A stretch of DNA of 64,000 bases from an uncultured Pelagibacteraceae bacterium (GTDB taxonomy: Bacteria > Pseudomonadota > Alphaproteobacteria > Pelagibacterales > Pelagibacteraceae): the NCBI GenBank assembly GCA_902573985.1, contig CACGLS010000001.1:124001-188000 (forward strand), given 5' to 3'. A model generated the notes under the pieces. That model did not search any database. It was not told where the DNA came from and worked only from the letters and a program-made list of their open reading frames with translations. The position numbers and the translations under genes are program-made. This document shows, piece after piece, positions 35,091 through 42,753 of this stretch. Numbering within the stretch: the stretch's first letter is position 1; every line of letters starts with the position of its first letter.

Positions 35091-36165
35091 TAAGATCATT
35101 TAATTTTTTAATCTCACCAATTTTGAATATAATTGCTTCGTCTTTTTTGTAGCCAAACTTTTCAGCATTTTCTTTAAACCTCACGGGAGGTTCCCAGATC
35201 GGCTCCAAACTTAATATTGCTGTACCCCAATGCATTCCTATAACTTTTTTTACTCCTAAGTCTTTCATTAAAGATAAAAGCTCTTCAGGATTTGCGTGAG
35301 CTGTAGATTTATCTTTGACTGGAACTATTGGATAGAAATTATAAGCGCCTAAATTTCCAAAACCCAAATCGATAGGACCAAATTTTTTTCCTAATTTCTT
35401 ATAAAATGGTGCTGGGCCAGTATCACAAGCAAAAAAGATTTTTTTATTTTTGTATTCAATTAAAAAGCTCCCCCAAAGTGATCTATTTGTATTTCCATCT
35501 CCCCAGATCCACCGTTTAGACCAATGTTGACTTGGAAGCATTGTAACTGTGATTTCATCATTAATTTTAATTTTATCAAACCAATCCATTTCTTTAACAG
35601 TACTTTTTTTATATCCATTTTTTGTAAAATATTTTCCAAGCTTAAGAGGCACAAGAACTTTTGTATTTTTGTAAGGAAAGTTTTTTATCGTACGAATACT
35701 CATGTGATCATAATGATTATGCGTTAGTAAAAATAAATCAATTTTAGGAAGTTCTTTAAGAGTTAAAGGGGACTCTATATATTTCTTAGGACCAAATATC
35801 ATAGGCCCATAATTTTTTTCGAAAACTGGATCAGTAATAATTGTAGTGTCTCCAAGTTTAATTATGAAGCTAGCGTGATCAAGCCACATCACATATGAGT
35901 CGAATTTATGTTTTTCAAGATTTTTTAAAACTATTTGTTTATTAATTACATGTTCAGGCGGATAATCAATCTTAATTTTCTTTTTTTCCTCCCTGAAAAC
36001 TTTCCAATCCCACTTAAAATTAGGATCCCTTTTTGGACCTCCCTCAAGGTTTCTAAAAGCATATAATTTTCCATCTTTATAAATATGATGATAAGGTTTT
36101 TCTTCCATAGCATTTAAACTAATACTTAATGAAAATAATGTACATAGAATAAGGGGTATTCGCAT
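35083..36165 (-). CDS. Exported metallo-beta-lactamase-fold hydrolase (NAPE-PLD/UlaG-like)
   Basis: 360 aa. Signal peptide residues 1-19 (MRIPLILCTLFSLSISLNA). MBL metal ligands: LLTHNHYDHMS, SQHWSKRW, FACDTGPA with Asp, and GMHWGTAIL. The overall pattern, including DHASFIIKLGDTTIITDPVF, matches the NAPE-hydrolysing phospholipase D/L-ascorbate lactonase-like branch. The start is the ATG at 36165 because the signal peptide begins there; it lies inside a perfect 12-bp inverted repeat that also includes the AAGGGG binding site. Confidence 0.85.
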   Translation of the reverse strand: MRIPLILCTLFSLSISLNAMEEKPYHHIYKDGKLYAFRNLEGGPKRDPNFKWDWKVFREEKKKIKIDYPPEHVINKQIVLKNLEKHKFDSYVMWLDHASFIIKLGDTTIITDPVFEKNYGPMIFGPKKYIESPLTLKELPKIDLFLLTHNHYDHMSIRTIKNFPYKNTKVLVPLKLGKYFTKNGYKKSTVKEMDWFDKIKINDEITVTMLPSQHWSKRWIWGDGNTNRSLWGSFLIEYKNKKIFFACDTGPAPFYKKLGKKFGPIDLGFGNLGAYNFYPIVPVKDKSTAHANPEELLSLMKDLGVKKVIGMHWGTAILSLEPIWEPPVRFKENAEKFGYKKDEAIIFKIGEIKKLNDLIN

Positions 36166-36175
36166 ACCCCTTATT
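36148..36175. repeat. Perfect 12-bp inverted repeat covering a start codon and RBS
   Basis: Arms AATAAGGGGTAT and ATACCCCTTATT (36148-36159, 36164-36175) are complementary over all 12 bases, with a 4-nt loop, GCGA on the minus strand (a GNRA tetraloop). The minus-strand transcript places the Shine-Dalgarno AAGGGG and ATG of the MBL-fold gene within the hairpin. It lies 29 nt after the stop of the upstream lipoprotein gene. Confidence 0.7.
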
Positions 36176-36203
36176 AGCACAGACAATTAAATTTAAAAGG
36201 AAA

Positions 36204-36407
36204 TTAAATATCTGAACAATTAGATTTATTTATTCTCTTATCAAATGATTTAAGTGCTTCTTTTGAAATGACCCAAACATACGAGCTTTCTTTTAAACCA
36301 TTCTCATCGGCAGCTGTACATCTTTTGCCAAATTTTATTTTGGCCATGTTACTTCCAGCACAATTAGTCAACATAAGCAACAACATTAAAGTAGATAATA
36401 TTTTCAT
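36204..36407 (-). CDS. Small lipoprotein
   Basis: 67 aa. Lipobox LTNCAGS (Cys at about residue 16) after a hydrophobic leader. The rest, GKRCTAADENGLKESSYVWV, has two further Cys. No family recognised. Same strand and 38 nt ahead of the MBL-fold gene. Hairpin within the following gene's start may regulate both. Confidence 0.7.
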   Translation of the reverse strand: MKILSTLMLLLMLTNCAGSNMAKIKFGKRCTAADENGLKESSYVWVISKEALKSFDKRINKSNCSDI

Positions 36408-36515
36408 GATTTAAATTTAAAGTTAAAGTCTGTGCTTTGCTTGGCATAATTTGGACCAAAAAAAGAAATTGAAACTTTATTGAATAAGATAAACTTTAGC
36501 TTTATGATTGAAATT

Positions 36516-36908
36516 ATGTCTAAAAGCCACATTTATGAATTGAAAGTTTATGTTGAAGACGTTGACTTTGGTCGAGTATTTTACTCTAGATATCTTCAGT
36601 ATATCGAGAGAGCTAGAACGGAGCTAATACACGAAAAATTTGGTCTGACTTTAACTCAACTTATGAACGAGCACGATGTAATGTTTGTCGTTAGGGAATG
36701 CAACATTAAATATCTAAAATCAGCATTTTTTGAAGATAGTCTAAGTGTTGAAACAGCTGTTTTAAAAAAAACCAACGTTAGACTAAACTTGCTTCAAGAG
36801 GTTAAAAGAGGTGGAGAAGTTCTTGTTAGTGCAGAAGTGGAACTAGCAGTGGTAGATCGAAGTGGGTCAATAAAAAAACTTTCTAAAGATTTTTTTGCAA
36901 AAATTTAA
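36516..36908 (+). CDS. ybgC: YbgC-type acyl-CoA thioesterase (hot-dog fold)
   Basis: 130 aa. Family motif VYVEDVDFGRVFYSRYLQYI carries the catalytic-position Asp, then ERARTEL. In E. coli, YbgC lies with the Tol-Pal genes; here it stands alone. Start chosen by alignment with YbgC length; in-frame upstream starts (36504 ATG, 36480 TTG) have no clear Shine-Dalgarno either. The motif DTDAGG is altered to DVDFGR. Confidence 0.85.
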   Translation: MSKSHIYELKVYVEDVDFGRVFYSRYLQYIERARTELIHEKFGLTLTQLMNEHDVMFVVRECNIKYLKSAFFEDSLSVETAVLKKTNVRLNLLQEVKRGGEVLVSAEVELAVVDRSGSIKKLSKDFFAKI

Positions 36909-37020
36909 ATTTGGCTAAGAAACGCCTAATATCTGCCTAAATTTACGTTATAAACTATATACAACTCAAGTTTGCAAATTCAGCAATACTTATAGAGTTA
37001 AAAATAGATTAAAAGGAACC

Positions 37021-37143
37021 ATGAGAATTAAACAAGTAAAAAAAAACAAGTTAAAGACTAACGTTGATAAGAAATTCAAAAAAATCTCTCTATTCGAACT
37101 TCAAAATAGTCCAAAATTTCTAAATTTTAGAGTTCGGGCATAA
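37021..37143 (+). CDS. 40-aa basic small protein, unknown
   Basis: Reading frame of 40 codons with AAGGA 4 nt upstream of its ATG, inside an otherwise empty 311-bp spacer. The product is Lys-rich in its first half (VKKNKLKTNVDKKFKK), then LFELQNSPKFLNF, ending VRA. A strong terminator follows 20 nt after the stop, so it has a transcription unit of its own. Function unknown; coding is likely rather than proven. Confidence 0.55.
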   Translation: MRIKQVKKNKLKTNVDKKFKKISLFELQNSPKFLNFRVRA

Positions 37144-37162
37144 TTTTTCCTCCTAAATAAAT

Positions 37163-37194
37163 CAGTGGCTTAATCTAATTAGGCCATTGTTTTT
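37163..37194 (+). terminator. Intrinsic terminator
   Basis: Stem of 11 pairs (CAGTGGCTTAA / TTAGGCCATTG, two G-U wobbles), loop TCTAA, then TTTTT. It ends the unit holding the 40-aa frame, ahead of purE. Confidence 0.8.
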
Positions 37195-37219
37195 ATACCA
37201 ATAATTGTTAAACTAATCT

Positions 37220-37705
37220 GTGAAGCGTAATAAACTGAATAATAAAGTAGCAATTATTATGGGATCTCAATCGGATCATTCCATAATGAGAGAATGCGCG
37301 AAAATTTTAAAGACTCTCAAAATTAAATATCAAATTTCAATAGTAAGTGCGCACAGAACACCAAAAAGAATGTTTGAATTTGCAGAGTCAGCATCAAAAA
37401 ACGGTTTTGGTGTTATTGTGGCTGGAGCAGGAGGTTCAGCACATTTGCCTGGCATGGTGGCATCTTTATCTTCCTTGCCAGTTATTGGAGTTCCTATAGA
37501 AACAAAAAAACTTAAGGGTTTAGATAGTTTGTTATCAATAGTACAAATGCCGCGAGGTTGTCCCGTAGCCACAATGGCAATTAATGGATCTATGAATGCA
37601 GGGTTACTTGCTGCCTCGATTATTGGAAATTTTGATGAAAAAATTAAATCAAATTTAGAAAAGTGGAAACGTTTACAAACCAAATCCGTTAAAAAAAAAC
37701 CTTAA
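37220..37705 (+). CDS. purE: N5-carboxyaminoimidazole ribonucleotide mutase
   Basis: Purine biosynthesis step moving the carboxyl of N5-CAIR to form CAIR. 161 aa with IIMGSQSDHSIM, SAHRTPKRM (catalytic His), AGAGGSAHLPGM and VQMPRGCPVATMA. GTG start; ATG at 37258 would cut the first strand's lead-in but is conceivable. Followed 4 nt later by purK, the previous step. Lies downstream of a terminator that isolates the pair. Confidence 0.95.
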   Translation: MKRNKLNNKVAIIMGSQSDHSIMRECAKILKTLKIKYQISIVSAHRTPKRMFEFAESASKNGFGVIVAGAGGSAHLPGMVASLSSLPVIGVPIETKKLKGLDSLLSIVQMPRGCPVATMAINGSMNAGLLAASIIGNFDEKIKSNLEKWKRLQTKSVKKKP

Positions 37706-37709
37706 TTTA

Positions 37710-38753
37710 ATGACAATAAGCACCCTAGGGATCATTGGCTCAGGTCAACTTGGATCATTACTTTGCCAGGCTGCAAAAAAACTTAATATTAAAACTGTAG
37801 TAATATCAGATGATGAAAATGGACCTGCCCAAAATTATTCGGGTGAATTTATCTACTCGCAATACGACAACAAAGAAAAGATAAAAGAGTTTATTAGCAA
37901 AGTCGATATTATCACTTATGAGTTTGAAAATATTCCAATAAATATTTTAAATGAGATCGCTAAAGAAAAAAAAGTATTACCTAAACCTGAAATAAATAAA
38001 ATAATTCAAAACAGAAAATTAGAAAAAACTTTCGTCAATGATTTAGGTATTAAAACTACAGACTGGGCCTTTATCAAACAGGCTGAAGATGTCGAAAAGA
38101 ATAAAAACTTATTACCCGGAATTTTAAAATCAAATACACTTGGTTATGATGGACATGGACAATATGTTATAAACTCTCTTGATGATGTAAAAAAAAATTG
38201 GTGTTTCACTGCTGATTATATCTTAGAAAAAAAAGTAAATTTAAAAAAAGAGATATCAGTTGTAATAACAAGATATTTAAATGGTGAAACCTATATTTAT
38301 GAGCCTATAGAAAATATTCATAAAGACCAAATCTTAAATCATTCAAAAATCCCTGCGGATATAAATAAAGAAATTTTTGTTAAAGCACAGAGTAATGCAA
38401 AACTTATTTCAGAAAAATTAAATTATGTCGGCACGATGTGTGTTGAATATTTCATCGATCAAGATGATAATTTATTAGTCAATGAAATTGCTCCAAGAGT
38501 CCATAATTCAGGTCACCTAACAATAAATGCGTTCTCCGTAAGTCAATTTTCTGGACATATTGCAGCTGTTTGTAATCTTGGTATAAAAAAAGTTGAAAAA
38601 ATTTCTAACGCTGAAATGTTTAATGTTTTAGGAAAAGATATCGAGACTTATAGATCCAAAGTTTTTAGTAAAAATGAATTTTTTTATGATTATAGAAAAA
38701 AATCTATTAAAGATAAAAGAAAAATGGGACATCTTACAATTTTAAAAAAATAA
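37710..38753 (+). CDS. purK: N5-carboxyaminoimidazole ribonucleotide synthase
   Basis: ATP-grasp enzyme making N5-CAIR from AIR, bicarbonate and ATP. 347 aa with N-terminal GIIGSGQLGSLLCQAA, ATP-grasp KSNTLGYDGHGQ, VEYFIDQDDNLLVNEIAPRVHNSGH containing metal ligands. Normal length. Convergent with the oxygenase gene without spacer. Confidence 0.95.
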   Translation: MTISTLGIIGSGQLGSLLCQAAKKLNIKTVVISDDENGPAQNYSGEFIYSQYDNKEKIKEFISKVDIITYEFENIPINILNEIAKEKKVLPKPEINKIIQNRKLEKTFVNDLGIKTTDWAFIKQAEDVEKNKNLLPGILKSNTLGYDGHGQYVINSLDDVKKNWCFTADYILEKKVNLKKEISVVITRYLNGETYIYEPIENIHKDQILNHSKIPADINKEIFVKAQSNAKLISEKLNYVGTMCVEYFIDQDDNLLVNEIAPRVHNSGHLTINAFSVSQFSGHIAAVCNLGIKKVEKISNAEMFNVLGKDIETYRSKVFSKNEFFYDYRKKSIKDKRKMGHLTILKK

Positions 38754-39563
38754 TTATTTAATTGTTATTCTATGCATAACTCTTCTGCAGTTCTTAATTT
38801 CACTAGCCATGTGCAGAATACTTAAATTATCCCAAAGACAGATATCACCTTTTGTCCATTCATATGAAAATATAAAATCTTCTTTATTGACGTGATCTAC
38901 TAAATAATTTTTTAAATATTTAGCTTCGTCTTCCTTTACATTTTTAATCTTCATTAAATGTCCTGGAGATACATAAAGAGTTTTCTTTCCATCTACAGTA
39001 ATAACTATTGGATGTTCGGCTTCCATACTTTCTGAAGATTTTATTCCCATTTCTTTTTCTCGTTCGAGTCTGGTTATTGCTATCGGACCTGCTGATGAAA
39101 AAACTCCAGTAGCGTCTTTAATTTTTTCTTTAATGTCATCTGGTAATTTATCGTAAGCATTAAAGCCAGATGAGAATATAGTATTACCTTGGCCAACTGG
39201 TATTTCTATACCCATTAACATTGTATATCTAGGTCTATCATTAGCTAAATAACTTGTATCCTGATGAAGCCAGCTAGAGCCGAAACTTAAATTTTTATCA
39301 TCAGGCTTTCTCTCGATTACATTTATAAATGGAAATTTTTCATCTAAACCTTTAAGTCTTGGATACACTACTGGTTGACCTATATTCTTTGCGAAATTTT
39401 GATAGGTTTCAGGGTCAAGATTTTGTTCTTTTATAAATATAACTCCGTACTTGTTTAATATTTTTTTTATTTCTATTGCCTGATCTTGATCTAGGGATTT
39501 TAAATTAATGTCGTTAATGTAAGCTCCAACATTATTTTTTCCTGGTGAGATAGATAAATTCAT
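38754..39563 (-). CDS. TauD/TfdA-family Fe(II)/2-oxoglutarate dioxygenase
   Basis: 269-aa dioxygenase. Iron triad: HQD in WLHQDTSY (about residue 100) and distal His in LSILHMAS; 2-oxoglutarate Arg in RVMHRITIK at the C-terminus. TauD/TfdA members oxidise taurine, aryloxyacetates, hypotaurine-like or other compounds and release sulfur or carbon; substrate cannot be assigned. Runs into the SRAP gene with one base between. Confidence 0.87.
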   Translation of the reverse strand: MNLSISPGKNNVGAYINDINLKSLDQDQAIEIKKILNKYGVIFIKEQNLDPETYQNFAKNIGQPVVYPRLKGLDEKFPFINVIERKPDDKNLSFGSSWLHQDTSYLANDRPRYTMLMGIEIPVGQGNTIFSSGFNAYDKLPDDIKEKIKDATGVFSSAGPIAITRLEREKEMGIKSSESMEAEHPIVITVDGKKTLYVSPGHLMKIKNVKEDEAKYLKNYLVDHVNKEDFIFSYEWTKGDICLWDNLSILHMASEIKNCRRVMHRITIK

Positions 39564-40190
39564 TTAGTTCAAAGGTTTAATTAAAGCAGGGTCATTATTT
39601 ACTGGATTATTAACATCTTTTGATATCTCATGAAACTTTAAATTGGGTGGTTTAATAGAGTTTAATATTTCCATAGCATCTTTTTTAATGTTTAAATAAT
39701 TATTAATCTGGCTTTGATTAATAATCATTGGTTCTCTATGATGGATTGTACTAATTTTTTCAGTTGCTTCTCTTGTAACTATACAAAATTGGTCATTCTG
39801 ATATATCCCGGCAAAATACATCAATTCATCATTCTCTTTTGAAAAGTAATAGGGAGTTTTTGTTTTATCTTCTCTTTTCCATTCATAATACCCATCAGCT
39901 GGAATAATACATCTTGAAGTCTGGATAAGATTCTTAAAAGTAACTTTTTCCATAAGGGTTTCTCTTCTTGCATTGATAAGAGGAGAAAATTTGTCTAATT
40001 TTTTAGACCAACTTGGTACTAATCCCCACTCATAAAGCTCAAGAGCCTTACCATTTGAATAGGATTTTATTACAGGTAACTTTTGAGTTGGGTGTGCATT
40101 ATAATTATCTGTGTCTTCAACCTTTATGTTTGTTTTTACCAAATCAACGGTTTTAGTTACTGGTTTTCGAATACTATATCTTCCACACAT
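39564..40190 (-). CDS. SRAP-family abasic-site shield protein (YedK/HMCES)
   Basis: 208 aa. After Met removal Cys2 (MCGRYSIRKP) forms a covalent ring with abasic DNA. Other conserved residues: LINARRETLM, PADGYYEWKR with catalytic Glu, and TIHHREPMII with His. Protects stalled forks from AP-site breakage and is a common SOS-linked gene. Its ATG overlaps the stop of a 36-aa gene by one base (TAATG). Confidence 0.92.
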   Translation of the reverse strand: MCGRYSIRKPVTKTVDLVKTNIKVEDTDNYNAHPTQKLPVIKSYSNGKALELYEWGLVPSWSKKLDKFSPLINARRETLMEKVTFKNLIQTSRCIIPADGYYEWKREDKTKTPYYFSKENDELMYFAGIYQNDQFCIVTREATEKISTIHHREPMIINQSQINNYLNIKKDAMEILNSIKPPNLKFHEISKDVNNPVNNDPALIKPLN

Positions 40191-40300
40191 TATTTATTCT
40201 TTCTATCTCTTTTAAGCTTTCTCTTTTCTTTTAAAGATAACTTTGCTTTTTTCATAAAGCTTCTATCTTTTTGACTTTTACCCGAATATCTTTTTGACAT
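40190..40300 (-). CDS. 36-aa very basic small protein
   Basis: Frame of 36 codons between FAH and SRAP genes, with GAGGAATAAGT upstream of its ATG and a one-base overlap with the SRAP start. The protein (MSKRYSGKSQKDRSFMKKAK, then LSLKEKRKLKRDRKNK) is about half Lys/Arg. Position, ribosome binding site and translational overlap support real coding. May bind nucleic acid; function unknown. Confidence 0.68.
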   Translation of the reverse strand: MSKRYSGKSQKDRSFMKKAKLSLKEKRKLKRDRKNK

Positions 40301-40302
40301 AC

Positions 40303-41139
40303 TTATTCCTCTATTATTTCATGAAATTGTTCACCTAGTCCATCTACTTTTAGGTGAAGTTTGTCACCTGCCTTTAGAAATTCAGGTTTTTCCATTTCCA
40401 TTGCTGTGCCCGCAGGTGTCCCGGTAGTGATAATTGTCCCAGGATACAAAGTCATAAATTGACTTAAATGAGAAATTAAAAAATTGAAATTGAAAATCAT
40501 TCTTTCTGTATTTCCAGTTTGTCTTCTGTTGCCATTTACATCTAAAGCTAAATTAATATTGTTTAAATTTTTAATTTCATCTTTGGTTACAAGATAAGGC
40601 CCTGTTGGTCCTGCTATAGATTTACCTTTAATCCATTGACCTCCCCTTTCTTTTTGCCAAGATCTTTCAGATATGTCATTAACAATACAGTAGCCAAATA
40701 CATAATCTTGAGCATTTTCCTCTTTAATATATTTGCCTTCTCGACCAATAATCATGCCAACTTCAACCTCGTAATCCATTTTACTAGCAGACTTAGGTTT
40801 TATTATTTTATCATTAGGACCCTGAATACATCCTGAGCTTTTATTAAAAACAATTGGTTCAGTTGGTAATTTTGATTTGGTGCCTTCTGCATGTGCTTTA
40901 TAGTTCAAACCTATTGCTAAAAAATCTACTGGATTTGAGATGCAAGAGCCAATTCTAATGTTTGAGTTAATTTCCTTTAGTTCAGATAATTTTACTCTTT
41001 TTAATTTATTTAATGTTTCTTCATTAATTGTATGTGGATTTAAATCTTTAATATGATCTGATAAATCTCTAATGACATTATTACTATCTAAGACAGCAAC
41101 AATTTCACTTCCTAATTCACCAACTCTTAATAATTTCAT
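40303..41139 (-). CDS. Fumarylacetoacetate hydrolase family protein
   Basis: 278 aa, FAH superfamily (2-hydroxyhepta-2,4-diene-1,7-dioate isomerase/acylpyruvase). Metal ligands Glu, Glu, Asp in YEVEVGMIIG and NDISER, with KGKSIAGPTGPYLV and GTPAGTAM. Acts on a dicarbonyl or fumarylpyruvate-like compound; substrate uncertain. Upstream of the 36-aa gene on the same strand. Confidence 0.87.
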   Translation of the reverse strand: MKLLRVGELGSEIVAVLDSNNVIRDLSDHIKDLNPHTINEETLNKLKRVKLSELKEINSNIRIGSCISNPVDFLAIGLNYKAHAEGTKSKLPTEPIVFNKSSGCIQGPNDKIIKPKSASKMDYEVEVGMIIGREGKYIKEENAQDYVFGYCIVNDISERSWQKERGGQWIKGKSIAGPTGPYLVTKDEIKNLNNINLALDVNGNRRQTGNTERMIFNFNFLISHLSQFMTLYPGTIITTGTPAGTAMEMEKPEFLKAGDKLHLKVDGLGEQFHEIIEE

Positions 41140-41163
41140 TGATTAATTTTATTCTTGGAATCG

Positions 41164-41610
41164 CTATTTTACAAATCTTTTGATTCTTTCTTCAGTAGTC
41201 GTTTCAGGACCAGAGTAAGGTGTTTCGTAACTATTAGTCCTTGTTAGAACATCAATACCCTTAGTAAAAATAAAGATAAAAAAAACGATAAAAAAGACTG
41301 CAAATATTTTTGCAGGATTATAATTCCCAGATTGAAAAACACTGACTGGTTGTTCTTGTTTTTTGTGAAAAAATTTAAAAGTTAAGTAAACTGCTATGAT
41401 TAATCCAATATGCGCCATAACTACTCCAGCCCAACCAAAAATAAAAGAGGTTACGCTAAATACATAGAGGCTAAATACAGTGGACCAAACAAAAGACAAA
41501 ACAATTAAAATTTGAAGCCTTACAGACTTTGGTAAGCTTCTTAAGTCGTTTTTACTATCATCAAACATGATGTTTGCTGCTTCAGTCATCCAATTTTTAA
41601 AACTTTCCAT
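41164..41610 (-). CDS. Three-helix membrane protein, unknown
   Basis: 148 aa. Three hydrophobic helices (about residues 32-52, 58-78, 101-117), short loops, charged tail with TTTEERIKRFVK. No family recognised. Lies between the quinone reductase gene and FAH on the same strand, with 38-nt and 24-nt spacers. No signal motif seen. Confidence 0.75.
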   Translation of the reverse strand: MESFKNWMTEAANIMFDDSKNDLRSLPKSVRLQILIVLSFVWSTVFSLYVFSVTSFIFGWAGVVMAHIGLIIAVYLTFKFFHKKQEQPVSVFQSGNYNPAKIFAVFFIVFFIFIFTKGIDVLTRTNSYETPYSGPETTTEERIKRFVK

Positions 41611-41648
41611 AACTGCCTTATATACTTTTTAAATTGAAATTTAAATTA

Positions 41649-42227
41649 TTATAAATTTCGCACTAGTTTTCTTACTTTTTCCATATGTGAATTAAATTTT
41701 TCTTGTGTCATACCTGGTAAAACCTCATAAAATCTTATGTAGGTTGTTTCCATTCCACCAAGCTTTAAAACTCCTGCTTTAATTCTCCTAAATGGAATAT
41801 TTTGAAACCAGGTTTGAATTGAAAACCAATTTCCACCGTAAGACATCGACATTATAGCCTTCCTACCTTTCATCGCACCTGCAACAGGATAACCCCAATT
41901 GCCAACAAGTCTTTTAAAAGAGAAAAACCATTTAGGAGCTAAAGTTAAATCAATCCAATTTTCTAAAATTGCAGTTGCTCTCAGATTATAACAAGGTGAA
42001 ATCATAAATAATACATCACTATCTTCTAGCCTTTTTCTATAATCTAAAATTTGATCATTAGGGCCAGAACCATCAAAAAAAGGAATCGGTTTTTCCTCAT
42101 GTAAATTAATTAAATCAATTTGATAACCTAATTTTTTTGCTTCTTCGATAAAAGTATCTCTTACGGAAGCATTAAAAGATTTTTTTATGTCGTGATGGCC
42201 GTAAACAATAAAAATTTTTTTAGACAT
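41649..42227 (-). CDS. Flavodoxin-fold NAD(P)H-quinone reductase-like protein
   Basis: 192-aa member of the KefF/MdaB/NQO1-like flavoprotein family. N-terminal IFIVYGHHDIKKSFNASVRD, then FMISPCYNLRATAILENWID with FMN phosphate/isoalloxazine contacts, and SMSYGGNWF. A soluble two-electron reductase of quinones is likely. Its start is 2 nt after the 51-aa membrane gene, implying coupling. Confidence 0.83.
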   Translation of the reverse strand: MSKKIFIVYGHHDIKKSFNASVRDTFIEEAKKLGYQIDLINLHEEKPIPFFDGSGPNDQILDYRKRLEDSDVLFMISPCYNLRATAILENWIDLTLAPKWFFSFKRLVGNWGYPVAGAMKGRKAIMSMSYGGNWFSIQTWFQNIPFRRIKAGVLKLGGMETTYIRFYEVLPGMTQEKFNSHMEKVRKLVRNL

Positions 42228-42229
42228 CT

Positions 42230-42385
42230 TTATTTGTCTATATCATTTTTTTCATTTTTTCGTATTAGAAATCCCGAACCTATCCCCACTGCAATGGCTG
42301 ATACAACCCAAGAGTATTCTTGTTCGCTGAAAAGAACTAATAGACCAAAACCTATAATGATTACTCCTAAAAGCTTATTATCCAT
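42230..42385 (-). CDS. 51-aa small membrane protein
   Basis: Frame of 51 codons immediately upstream of the quinone reductase (stop to ATG gap 2 nt). Two hydrophobic segments, about residues 5-18 (LLGVIIIGFGLLVLF) and 27-41 (WVVSAIAVGIGSGFL), then a polar tail IRKNEKNDIDK. A tiny membrane partner of the reductase is a reasonable guess. Coding supported by composition and spacing. Confidence 0.7.
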   Translation of the reverse strand: MDNKLLGVIIIGFGLLVLFSEQEYSWVVSAIAVGIGSGFLIRKNEKNDIDK

Positions 42386-42401
42386 TGACAAATATAAACC
42401 T

Positions 42402-42407
42402 TATATT
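42402..42407 (+). promoter_or_regulatory. Putative -10 element TATATT
   Basis: TATATT lies 13 nt before the leader hairpin and 100 nt before the 63-aa gene. A TTGACA at 42385-42390 is only 11 nt upstream, too close for a standard -35, so recognition is uncertain. Confidence 0.3.
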
Positions 42408-42419
42408 AAAGTTTACTTA

Positions 42420-42485
42420 CCCATCTGTCATGGGAAAAAAGACTCGGCATTCGACATGCCGGACCTATAAAGGGTTGCAAAGTCG
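42420..42485 (+). ncRNA. Candidate structured 5' leader with pseudoknot
   Basis: Leader of the 63-aa gene. Hairpin 1: CCCAT/ATGGG with loop CTGTC (42420-42434). Hairpin 2: CGGCAT/ATGCCG with loop TCGAC (42445-42461). Loop bases CGAC (42452-42455) can pair with GTCG (42482-42485), making an H-type pseudoknot close to the Shine-Dalgarno AAAGGAG (42495-42501). A small third stem (CCT/AGG, 42464-42473) is possible. Such compact pseudoknot leaders are how SAM-II/SAM-V riboswitches act, but the sequence does not match those consensus patterns that I recall. Confidence 0.5.
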
Positions 42486-42506
42486 GTGGAAATGAAAGGA
42501 GTTGCT

Positions 42507-42698
42507 ATGAATAGATTTAGCAAACTGTATGGAAATTCTGCCGTTAAAAAAGCTGAGCAGAAACTCTCAATGCAGTTAAGTAAAAACCAAAAAGCCCCCG
42601 AGGCTAACGCGAATGGAACGGCTGGTTATTTGGTTAAAAACGGAAAAAATTCCGGAAAAATTTTGAAGCATTTAAAAACTGATAAAAATCAGCTTTAA
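42507..42698 (+). CDS. 63-aa small protein, unknown
   Basis: 63 aa, ATG preceded by AAAGGAG 5 nt upstream. Lys-rich, polar, without a membrane segment: FSKLYGNSAVKKAEQKLS, then ANANGTAGYLVKNG, ending KHLKTDKNQL. Glu/Lys helix then Gly-Asn-rich middle. Strong ribosome binding site, a structured leader and its own terminator suggest regulated expression. The AAATG seven codons upstream is in frame but less likely as start. Confidence 0.72.
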   Translation: MNRFSKLYGNSAVKKAEQKLSMQLSKNQKAPEANANGTAGYLVKNGKNSGKILKHLKTDKNQL

Positions 42699-42709
42699 AC
42701 TTTTATAGG

Positions 42710-42731
42710 GTGGGGACTTTAAAATCCCCAC
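42710..42731 (+). terminator. Hairpin terminator
   Basis: GTGGGGA / TCCCCAC 7-bp stem (42710-42716 and 42725-42731) with loop CTTTAAAA, 12 nt after the 63-aa gene stop, followed by TCAAGTCTTT rather than a clean T run. Separates it from rlmN. Confidence 0.6.
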
Positions 42732-42753
42732 TCAAGTCTTTAATATCCTCTTA

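Noticed and set aside
36909-37020. Possible tRNA or structured RNA in the spacer
   Set aside because: No cloverleaf or strong stem is seen; AT-rich, with only a weak GGC/GCC pairing.
42192-42470. 92-codon plus-strand frame
   Set aside because: It is antisense to the 51-aa membrane gene and the reductase start; the minus-strand frame has better composition and spacing.
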